DNA of 6,635 nt. It comes from Pelagibacteraceae bacterium. Its GTDB lineage: Bacteria > Pseudomonadota > Alphaproteobacteria > Pelagibacterales > Pelagibacteraceae. The position numbers were made by a program, and so were the translations under genes. The notes under the pieces are model-generated. The model made no database searches, was not told the origin of the DNA, and was given only the letters and a program-made list of their open reading frames with translations. This document shows positions 1 to 5,419 of this stretch, one piece after another. Numbering within the stretch: the first letter of the stretch is position 1; every line of letters starts with the position of its first letter. The stretch is from positions 22,724 through 29,358 of the forward strand of contig NYVZ01000023.1 of the NCBI GenBank assembly GCA_002684895.1. Reading direction: 5' to 3'.

Positions 1-510
1 CCGAGAAATGGTCTCGCTGTTGCTAGGATGGCAGGACATATAAGCTACTTATCTGAACAAGGCTTGCAAAATAAATTTGGTAGAAAATTACAGGAAGGTG
101 AAGGTCTAAATTTTTCTTTTGATGCTGATTTTCAAGTTGAGAGTTATTTAAAATATCAGGGCTATGCTTTTGTTGATCGTTTTGATGCTAACTCATATTT
201 ATATATTACAAGAGCAATGGACTATTTTGATTTATATAAGATAAATAACGGTGATTTATCTAAGGCATTTATAAATACTAAAGTAAAATTTTGTATTATT
301 TCTTTTTCGACTGATTGGCTTTATCCGACAGAAGAAAGTAAGAAAATAGTTATAGCATTGAATTCAATTGGTGCACAGGTAAGTTTTGTAAATATTATAA
401 CAAATAATGGTCATGACTCATTTCTTGTTGAAGAACCAGAATTTTTTCAGACATTAAAAGGTTTTTTAGATTCAACGTACGAGGACTTCAAAAATGAAAA
501 TTCAAGATGA
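1..510 (+). CDS. metX: Homoserine O-acyltransferase MetX, C-terminal part (5' end outside window)
   Basis: MetX is a cytoplasmic alpha/beta-hydrolase-fold enzyme that transfers an acyl group (acetyl, or succinyl in some proteobacterial MetX) to homoserine, committing it to methionine synthesis. The frame is open from base 1, and the residues before the first Met (PRNGLAVAR) already match the family, so the ATG at 28 is internal and the gene is cut by the window edge. About 169 residues are visible. Seen: the ARMAGHISYLSEQGL and NKFGR blocks, the YLYITRAMDYFDL helix, the catalytic Asp in FSTDWLYP (codon 313-315) and the catalytic His in NNGHDSFLVE (codon 412-414). The nucleophilic Ser should lie upstream of the window. 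The last 17 nt overlap metW, implying co-translation. Acetyl versus succinyl specificity cannot be decided from this part. Confidence 0.95.
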   Translation, partial: PRNGLAVARMAGHISYLSEQGLQNKFGRKLQEGEGLNFSFDADFQVESYLKYQGYAFVDRFDANSYLYITRAMDYFDLYKINNGDLSKAFINTKVKFCIISFSTDWLYPTEESKKIVIALNSIGAQVSFVNIITNNGHDSFLVEEPEFFQTLKGFLDSTYEDFKNENSR

Positions 511-1090
511 CGTATTAGCTGGTTTAATTGAGCTCAATTCAAGAGTCCTTGATGTCGGTTGTGGAGATGGAAATTTATTACTTTATCTAAAAAAAAATAA
601 AAGAATAGATGGTCGTGGACTAGAAATAAATCAAAAAAATGTTCAAGAGTGCTTGGCAAAAGGTTTAGCTGTAGTTGAAGGAGATGCAGAAAAAGATTTA
701 ATCAATTATCCCAATAGATCTTTTGATACTGCAATTCTTAATCAAGCCATTCAGCAATTTTATGAACCAAGAAAAGTATTAAATGAACTATTAAGGATAG
801 CTGAAAAAGCAATAATCACTATACCAAACTTTGGATATTGGAAAGTTCGCTTAAATTTGCTGTTAACAGGCACAATGCCAGTAACAAAAACCTTACCATA
901 CTCTTGGTATAATACACCTAATTTACATATGAGTTCAATTAAAGATTTTTATAACCTTTGTAATTTAGATAATATCAAAGTGATAAAATCAATTTCAATT
1001 TCATCTAATAAAATTGGTGATATCACCTCGAATAATTTAGAAATTAAAAATCTAGTTTCTGAATTAGGTGTATTTGTTGTTAGCAAATAA
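494..1090 (+). CDS. metW: Methionine biosynthesis protein MetW
   Basis: MetW is a class I SAM-methyltransferase-fold protein encoded beside metX. Known work links it to MetX-dependent homoserine acylation in several proteobacteria, and its own catalytic activity is unclear. The 198-residue product is near the usual length. Seen: SAM motif I SRVLDVGCGDG (about residues 16-26), an acidic residue after strand 2 (E44 in GLEI), VEGDAEKDL (61-69), the FDTAILNQAIQQFYEP block (77-92), and the MetW signature PNFGYWKVR with LTGTMPVTKTLPYSWYNTPNLHM (111-146). The ATG at 494 is supported by GAGG at 481-484 with about 9 nt spacing, and it lies inside the metX end, giving a 17-nt overlap. The gene ends 1 nt before the end of the convergent methyltransferase gene. 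A run of nine A (589-597) lies in the codons for KKN and is in frame as presented. Confidence 0.95.
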   Translation: MKIQDDVLAGLIELNSRVLDVGCGDGNLLLYLKKNKRIDGRGLEINQKNVQECLAKGLAVVEGDAEKDLINYPNRSFDTAILNQAIQQFYEPRKVLNELLRIAEKAIITIPNFGYWKVRLNLLLTGTMPVTKTLPYSWYNTPNLHMSSIKDFYNLCNLDNIKVIKSISISSNKIGDITSNNLEIKNLVSELGVFVVSK

Positions 1091-1116
1091 TTTAAGTTTT
1101 TTTAACAATGTTTTTT
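1077..1116 (+). terminator. Possible intrinsic terminator of metX-metW
   Basis: TTGTTA (1077-1082) pairs with TAACAA (1103-1108), with extra G-U pairs on both flanks and a possible AAA/TTT extension inward. Six T follow at 1111-1116. The stem is GC-poor and its loop is about 20 nt, so it is a weak candidate. It straddles the metW stop and extends into the 3' end of the convergent gene. No equivalent T run follows the stem on the minus strand, so it would act only on rightward transcription. Confidence 0.3.
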
Positions 1117-1805
1117 ATAAACCTTTTTTCAAATTGTGTTCGATTAGCTATGTTTGCGTAAATTTTTTTCTTTGCAATACATAAATAAACTCCGTTAAAA
1201 TATTTAAAAATGAAAGATCCAATTTTATCTATTAAATCTTTATGTTTTTTGATAAAAAAAAAATCATTATTGGGAAAATAAACGAGACGTTCTATTGACT
1301 CAATTTCGAAAAAGCTATCATTCAATAAGTTGCTTATTTGTTTTTTTGAAAAGCCATTTCCAGAAGAAAATGGACTTTTATAAGATAAATGCCAAGGTGA
1401 TTTTTTATTTGGTATAATTAAATATAATTTACCTTCTGGTGCTAAGGTTCTCCAAATTTCTCTTAAGCTTAACTTGGCATTATAAGCGTTTTCAAGATAA
1501 TGAATTAGAAAAATGTGATCAAAAACTGAATCTTGAAATGGAATTTTATTCTCGTCAATTAAAATTTTATGTGTTTTGAAAATGTTTTCGTCTGATACGC
1601 CCATCTTCATTGAATAACAGTATGATAATGAAAGATCATAATTTTTTAGGAAATTTAAATAAGGCAAAGGATAACCAAAACATCCAACATTTTGATTATT
1701 TGATAAGTGGCAATATTTTTTTAATTTAAGTTCTATGTGACGTCCTAATAAATTTCCAATGGAACTATTATAGAAATTCTGATAATTTATAAAATCTAAA
1801 TACAT
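1092..1805 (-). CDS. gloB-linked class I methyltransferase-like protein
   Basis: This is a 237-residue protein of the small SAM-methyltransferase-like family often encoded divergently beside gloB in alphaproteobacteria; E. coli yafS has a similar place beside gloB. Its substrate is unknown. Seen: the N-terminal YQNFYNSSIGNLLGRHI block (about 8-24), a reduced glycine motif NVGCFGYPLPYLNFL (39-53), IPFQDSVFDHIFLIHYLE (88-105), LREIWRTLAPEGKLYLIIPN (114-133), and PWHLSYKSPF then GFSKKQISNLL (137-161). These match the family pattern in order. Motif I is not the usual GxGxG, and no acidic residue stands clearly at the end of strand 2, so SAM binding should not be assumed. The family-like N-terminus supports this start although no ribosome binding site is visible. 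A 10-base homopolymer (1254-1263) encodes part of NDFFFI. The C-terminus is rich in Lys and aromatic residues. No membrane segment or signal peptide is evident. Confidence 0.8.
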   Translation of the reverse strand: MYLDFINYQNFYNSSIGNLLGRHIELKLKKYCHLSNNQNVGCFGYPLPYLNFLKNYDLSLSYCYSMKMGVSDENIFKTHKILIDENKIPFQDSVFDHIFLIHYLENAYNAKLSLREIWRTLAPEGKLYLIIPNKKSPWHLSYKSPFSSGNGFSKKQISNLLNDSFFEIESIERLVYFPNNDFFFIKKHKDLIDKIGSFIFKYFNGVYLCIAKKKIYANIANRTQFEKRFIKNIVKKT

Positions 1806-1806
1806 T

Positions 1807-2577
1807 ATGAGTCAATTAAAAGTTAACTTAATTAAATGCCTTTCAGATAATTATTCATATATTATTTTTAACCCTAATTCAAAAAAAGCAATTATTGTAG
1901 ATCCCGCGGAGGCAAAGCCATTGGTGGATGTCGTTAATAAATTAAACTTAAACTTAGAATATATACTAATTACACATCACCATGAGGATCATGTAGGGGG
2001 TAACATCGAGCTCAAAAACAAGTTTAATTGTAAAATTATAGGATATGCCGATGACGCAAATAGAATACCTGGAATAGATATTACAATTAAAGATAAGGAA
2101 ATATTTAATTTTGAAGATGATGAAATTCAATTAAATTTCTCTCCAGGCCATACAAGTGGACATATCTTCTATTATTTTAAAAAAAGTAAGCTTGCATTTG
2201 TAGGTGATGTTGTTTTTTCATTAGGATGTGGTCGTATCTTTGAGGGAAATTCAAATGACATGTATAAATCTGTAATGAAAATTAAATCACTTCCTAACGA
2301 GGTAAAAATTTTTTGTGGTCACGAGTATACTGAAAGTAATTTAAAATTTTGTCTAGCATATGATGAAAATAATGATCATTTAAAACAAAGGGCCACTGAA
2401 GTTAAAGATTTACGTAATAAAGGCCTTCCAACTATACCGACTACTGTTTTAGATGAAAAAAATACTAATATTTTTTTTAGATGCAATGATAAGGCAATAT
2501 CTCAAAAACTTGGTCTTGAAGGACAGCCACCAGAAAAAGTATTCAAAAAATTAAGGGAATTAAAGGATAATTTTTAG
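1807..2577 (+). CDS. gloB: Hydroxyacylglutathione hydrolase (glyoxalase II)
   Basis: This metallo-beta-lactamase-fold enzyme hydrolyses S-lactoylglutathione to D-lactate and glutathione, the second step of methylglyoxal detoxification in the cytoplasm. The 256-residue length is typical. All seven expected metal ligands are visible: H57, H59, D61 and H62 in THHHEDHVGG, H115 in SPGHTSGH, D134 in FVGDVVF, and H172 in CGHEYT. Glutathione-site features follow: CGRIFEG (141-147, with Arg where many homologues have Lys), Y174, and the C-terminal helical region with LRNKGLPTIPTTV and R225 in NIFFR. The start is supported by the typical beginning, including LSDNYSYIIF, but there is no ribosome binding site and only one base separates it from the divergent start codon. 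TATAAA (1788-1793) or GATAAT (1781-1786) could be a -10 for a leaderless or nearly leaderless transcript; neither has a good -35. No glyoxalase I gene is in the window. Confidence 0.96.
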   Translation: MSQLKVNLIKCLSDNYSYIIFNPNSKKAIIVDPAEAKPLVDVVNKLNLNLEYILITHHHEDHVGGNIELKNKFNCKIIGYADDANRIPGIDITIKDKEIFNFEDDEIQLNFSPGHTSGHIFYYFKKSKLAFVGDVVFSLGCGRIFEGNSNDMYKSVMKIKSLPNEVKIFCGHEYTESNLKFCLAYDENNDHLKQRATEVKDLRNKGLPTIPTTVLDEKNTNIFFRCNDKAISQKLGLEGQPPEKVFKKLRELKDNF

Positions 2578-2597
2578 TTTAATATTTGTTCTCTTTC

Positions 2598-2625
2598 TTG
2601 ACATAGTTAGATCGCTAGCTATATT
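2598..2625 (+). promoter_or_regulatory. Sigma70-type promoter for rplU-rpmA
   Basis: A perfect -35 TTGACA (2598-2603, preceded by C, as is common in alphaproteobacterial housekeeping promoters) is followed after 16 bp by TATATT (2620-2625, five of six consensus bases). It lies in the 64-nt gap between gloB and rplU. Transcription should begin near 2632, leaving a leader of only about 10 nt before the rplU ATG. This is the strongest intergenic promoter match I see in the window. Confidence 0.75.
2603..2622. promoter_or_regulatory. Operator-like dyad in the rplU promoter spacer
   Basis: ATAGTTAG (2603-2610) and CTAGCTAT (2615-2622) form an inverted repeat matching at seven of eight positions around a 4-bp centre (ATCG). 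It begins at the last base of the -35 and runs into the -10, so a dimeric protein bound here would block RNA polymerase. It lies upstream of the predicted start of transcription, so it is unlikely to act as an RNA hairpin of this transcript. No regulator is identified. Confidence 0.3.
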
Positions 2626-2641
2626 GCGCGGAATTAAACTT

Positions 2642-3031
2642 ATGACTTTTGCAGTGATCAATACAGGTGGAAAACAATACAAAGTTACTACCAATGACAA
2701 ATTGAGGATAGAGAAACTTTCAAATGAGGAGGGGAAATCTATATTATTTGACAAGGTGCTATTGATAAATGATAATCAAAATATGGAGTTAGGATCTCCT
2801 TTAATAGAAGGCGCTAAAGTAGAGGCAAAAATTGTTAAGCAAACAAAAAATAAGACTGTACTAATTTTTAAAAAAAGAAGACGACATAATTCAAGAAGAA
2901 AAAATGGTCATAGACAAAAAATGAGCGTTGTGCAAATAACTAAAATTTTTGGTAAAGGTGGGAAACTTTTGTCAGAATCAAATAAAAATGAAAATAAAAA
3001 GGTAAAAACTACTACCAAAAAAAGTGCGTAG
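2642..3031 (+). CDS. rplU: 50S ribosomal protein L21
   Basis: L21 binds 23S rRNA in the large ribosomal subunit. The 129-residue product begins MTFAVINTGGKQYKV, the standard L21 start. A TTG at 2624 would add six residues unlike the family and would place the start beside the promoter -10, so the ATG at 2642 is chosen; CGGA at 2629-2632 is a weak ribosome binding site. Seen: FDKVLLINDNQNMELGSP (36-53), EAKIVKQTKNKTVLIFKKRRR (61-81), and NGHRQKMSVVQITKI (88-102), the typical L21 C-terminal block. The core ends near residue 103, and a Lys/Asn/Thr/Ser-rich tail of about 26 residues follows. Such basic tails occur in alphaproteobacterial L21. It is first in a unit with rpmA, 14 nt downstream. Confidence 0.96.
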   Translation: MTFAVINTGGKQYKVTTNDKLRIEKLSNEEGKSILFDKVLLINDNQNMELGSPLIEGAKVEAKIVKQTKNKTVLIFKKRRRHNSRRKNGHRQKMSVVQITKIFGKGGKLLSESNKNENKKVKTTTKKSA

Positions 3032-3045
3032 TAATATAATTAATT

Positions 3046-3300
3046 ATGGCAACTAAAAAAGCAGGTGGATCATCTAAAAATGGAAGAGATAGTGAGGGTC
3101 GAAGGCTAGGCGTTAAGAAATTTGGTGGTCAAAACGTAATACCTGGAAATATTATTTATAGACAAAGAGGTACCAAAATGTATCCTGGTCAGAATGTTGG
3201 TATGGGCAAGGACCATACCATCTTTTCAAAAATAGAAGGTAAAGTTAAATTTCAAAAGAAAAAATTTAATAAAACCTTTATATCTGTAGTTCCCCACTAA
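3046..3300 (+). CDS. rpmA: 50S ribosomal protein L27
   Basis: L27 sits in the large subunit with its N-terminal tail reaching towards the peptidyl-transferase centre. The 84-residue product has the usual length and signature: MATKKAGGSSKNGRDSEGRR, FGGQNVIPGNIIYRQRGTK (26-44), YPGQNVGMGKDHTIF (46-60), and a basic C-terminus. Residue 3 is Thr rather than the common His (MAHKKAGGS). I recall the MAT form from AT-rich alphaproteobacteria such as Rickettsia, which fits the placement. There is no cleavable N-terminal extension of the kind seen in Firmicutes. No ribosome binding site is visible in the 14-nt gap after rplU, so translation probably depends on coupling or an unstructured AT-rich start region. 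Confidence 0.97.
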   Translation: MATKKAGGSSKNGRDSEGRRLGVKKFGGQNVIPGNIIYRQRGTKMYPGQNVGMGKDHTIFSKIEGKVKFQKKKFNKTFISVVPH

Positions 3301-3303
3301 TTC

Positions 3304-3327
3304 AAATTAAGACTTTAGTCTCAATTT
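3304..3327. repeat. 24-nt imperfect dyad between rpmA and obgE
   Basis: Outer arms AAATT (3304-3308) and AATTT (3323-3327) and inner arms AGAC (3310-3313) and GTCT (3318-3321) pair around a TTTA loop, with a single A/C mismatch (3309/3322). It fills over half of the 44-nt gap between rpmA and obgE. Downstream bases are AT-rich, but there is no clean T run, so it reads as a weak attenuator or RNA-processing hairpin rather than a full terminator. Transcription of obgE may be partly read through from rplU-rpmA. Confidence 0.4.
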
Positions 3328-3344
3328 AATTTAATATTGAAATT

Positions 3345-4316
3345 ATGAAATTTTTAGATCAGGCAAAAATTTGCATTAAAGCTGGCGACGGTGGAAATGG
3401 ATGTTGTAGTTTTAGAAGGGAAAAATTTATCGAGTTCGGTGGTCCAAATGGTGGTGATGGTGGACACGGTGGTTCAGTAACTTTGTTAGCCGTTAATGGT
3501 TTAAATACATTAATAGATTACAGATTTATGCAACATTTTAAAGCTGAAAGGGGTGAGAACGGTAAAGGAAATAATAAAACAGGAGCGTCTGGCAAAGATT
3601 TAATACTAAAAGTCCCTGTTGGAACACAAATTTATGCTGAGGATAAAAAAACACTTCTTTACGATTTAGTAAAAGAAGGTGAAAATATTAAAATAGCAAA
3701 CGGTGGCAGAGGTGGTCTTGGAAACACAAAATTTAAAAGTTCTACTAATCAAGCTCCAAGAAAAACTACGAATGGAGCATCTGGTGAAGAATTTGAAATA
3801 TGGTTAGAATTAAAAATTATTGCTGATATTGGTCTTGTGGGATTTCCAAATTCAGGGAAGTCAAGCTTCTTATCTTTAACAACTAGAGCTAAACCTAAGA
3901 TTGCTGATTATCCTTTCACAACTATTAATCCAAATTTAGGCGTCTTAAGTATTGATGATAAAGAAATAGTTATTGCAGATATTCCAGGCTTAATTGAAGG
4001 AGCTCATCAAGGCGTAGGTTTGGGTGATAAATTTCTTAAACATATCGAAAGATGTAAAAGTATATTGCATCTTATAGATATCAATGAAGAAAATTTGTTT
4101 AGTCGTTACAAAATTATTAGAGAAGAGTTGGAAAAATATAGTCCAGAACTTATGAATAAAAGAGAGATAGTAGCTTTAAATAAAACGGACTTACTGGATC
4201 AAAATGAAATTAGTACTAAAATTAGAGATTTTGAAAAAAAATTTAAAGAAAAATTTTTTAAAATATCGATTTTAAAAAAGAATAATATTAAGGAGTTGTT
4301 AAGAGAATTGAAATGA
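3345..4316 (+). CDS. obgE: GTPase Obg (CgtA), ribosome assembly
   Basis: Obg is an essential P-loop GTPase that associates with the 50S subunit during assembly and is linked to the stringent response. Seen: the N-terminal glycine-rich Obg fold (about 1-158), starting MKFLDQAKICIKAGDGGNG, with FGGPNGGDGGHGG, FKAERGENGKG and NGGRGGLGN. The G domain follows: G1 GFPNSGKSS (166-174), G2 around YPFTTINPNLG (189-199), G3 DIPGLIEGA (212-220), G4 NKTD (279-282), and a weak G5 near SIL (308-310), where SA is usual. At 323 residues it is slightly short and ends almost directly after the G domain, with no C-terminal extension. No ribosome binding site is seen at the start, but the N-terminus fits the family exactly. 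Its stop overlaps the proB start as ATGA. The runs of GGT codons encode the Gly-rich fold and are not a DNA repeat. Confidence 0.97.
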   Translation: MKFLDQAKICIKAGDGGNGCCSFRREKFIEFGGPNGGDGGHGGSVTLLAVNGLNTLIDYRFMQHFKAERGENGKGNNKTGASGKDLILKVPVGTQIYAEDKKTLLYDLVKEGENIKIANGGRGGLGNTKFKSSTNQAPRKTTNGASGEEFEIWLELKIIADIGLVGFPNSGKSSFLSLTTRAKPKIADYPFTTINPNLGVLSIDDKEIVIADIPGLIEGAHQGVGLGDKFLKHIERCKSILHLIDINEENLFSRYKIIREELEKYSPELMNKREIVALNKTDLLDQNEISTKIRDFEKKFKEKFFKISILKKNNIKELLRELK

Positions 4317-5419
4317 TATTTAATAAATCAAAAAGAATAGTTATCAAAATTGGATCATCATTATTAATTAAAAATAACAATATTAATACTACGTGGGTTA
4401 ATAAACTTTCAGAGGATATTTCTAAACTCTCAAAGAAAAAAATTGATATTATTATAGTTACTAGTGGTGCAATTGCTATAGGTTGTAAATATTTAAAAAT
4501 TAATAGAAAAAATCTGAAATTAAAGGAATATCAAGCAGTTTCGGCTATTGGACAAATTGAATTGATAAATCTATTTAAAAAATCTCTTTTCAAGAAAAAA
4601 ATAAAAATTGGTCAAATTTTATTAACACTTGAAGATACCGAAAATAGGCGAAGAGCGTTAAATGCTAGAGATACAATTGAAAATATTTTCAAACTTAAAG
4701 GAATACCTATTGTAAACGAGAATGACACTACTGCTACAAGCGAAATACGTTATGGTGATAACGATCGTTTAGCTGCGCGAGTTGCTCAAATAACATCGTC
4801 AGATACGCTAATAATGTTATCGGACATAGATGGACTATATACTAAAGATCCTAAAAAATTTAAAAATGCAGAACACATAAAGGAAGTAAAAACTATTACA
4901 GAAAATATTATAAAAAGTGCCTCAAAAAGTGTTACTGATTACGGTTCTGGTGGTATGATAACTAAAATTGATGCAGCAAAAATATGTATGGCATCAGGTT
5001 GTAGAATGATTTTAACAAAAGGCTCTGCAAATAACCCTATAAGTAAATTAGAAAAGGGTAAATTTTGCACTGTGTTTATTCCTAATACAAACAGATATAA
5101 TGCTAAAAAAAAATGGATACTTAGTAGTATTAAAAATAAGGGATCTGTTATTGTCGATAACGGGGCTACAAAAGCGTTGATTAAAGGCAAAAGTTTGCTT
5201 CCAGTTGGAGTTATTGGAGTTAAAGGTAAATTTAATAGAGGTGATACTGTATCTATCCTCAATGAATCAACTAATAAAATTGGCATTGGAGTAGCATCAT
5301 ATTCAAGTGATGAAATTACAAAAATCAAAGGTATAAAGAGTGAAAACATTAAAGAGAGGCTGGGGTATATATCTAGAGGTGAAGTTATACATATTGATAA
5401 TATGGTTTTAATTAAATGA
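4313..5419 (+). CDS. proB: Glutamate 5-kinase
   Basis: ProB phosphorylates L-glutamate with ATP to glutamyl 5-phosphate, the first step of proline synthesis. The 368-residue length matches the two-domain form: an amino-acid-kinase domain (about 1-260) and a C-terminal PUA domain (about 275-368). Seen: VIKIGSSLL with K12, VTSGAIAIG with S51, QAVSAIGQ, NENDTTAT with D138, RYGDNDRLAA with N150 and D151, LSDIDGLYTKDP (169-180), and GSGGMITKIDAAK with K218. These correspond to the substrate- and ATP-site residues of E. coli ProB. The PUA part includes KGSVIVDNGA and SRGEVIHIDNM. AAGAGA at 4301-4306 is a plausible ribosome binding site, and the start overlaps the obgE stop (ATGA), so translation is coupled. 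The stop again overlaps the proA start. In most bacteria the enzyme is feedback-inhibited by proline; the sequence alone does not show whether this one is. Confidence 0.97.
   Translation: MIFNKSKRIVIKIGSSLLIKNNNINTTWVNKLSEDISKLSKKKIDIIIVTSGAIAIGCKYLKINRKNLKLKEYQAVSAIGQIELINLFKKSLFKKKIKIGQILLTLEDTENRRRALNARDTIENIFKLKGIPIVNENDTTATSEIRYGDNDRLAARVAQITSSDTLIMLSDIDGLYTKDPKKFKNAEHIKEVKTITENIIKSASKSVTDYGSGGMITKIDAAKICMASGCRMILTKGSANNPISKLEKGKFCTVFIPNTNRYNAKKKWILSSIKNKGSVIVDNGATKALIKGKSLLPVGVIGVKGKFNRGDTVSILNESTNKIGIGVASYSSDEITKIKGIKSENIKERLGYISRGEVIHIDNMVLIK

Noticed and set aside
28..30. ATG at 28 as the start of metX
   Set aside because: The frame is open from base 1, and the residues before this Met already match MetX, so the gene continues upstream of the window.
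2624..2641. TTG at 2624 as the rplU start
   Set aside because: It would add six residues unlike L21 and falls within or next to the promoter -10; the ATG at 2642 gives the standard L21 N-terminus.
2560..2754. Minus-strand open frame of 64 codons
   Set aside because: It overlaps the rplU promoter and the conserved start of rplU on the opposite strand. It has no recognisable family and is a shadow frame.
3036..3047. Perfect palindrome ATAATTAATTAT before rpmA
   Set aside because: It is made only of A and T in a very AT-rich gap and overlaps the start codon. Such palindromes are expected by chance here.
3371..3476. Repeated GGT/GGTGG units near the obgE start, looking like a tandem repeat
   Set aside because: They are Gly codons of the conserved Obg glycine-rich fold; the spacing follows the protein pattern rather than a DNA repeat unit.
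4939..5349. Minus-strand open frame of 136 codons inside proB
   Set aside because: It lies wholly antisense to well-conserved ProB sequence. Its hydrophobic look (Leu/Ile/Pro/Ser) is what the complement of Lys/Asn/Gly/Ile-rich coding DNA gives. It has no ribosome binding site or family motif.
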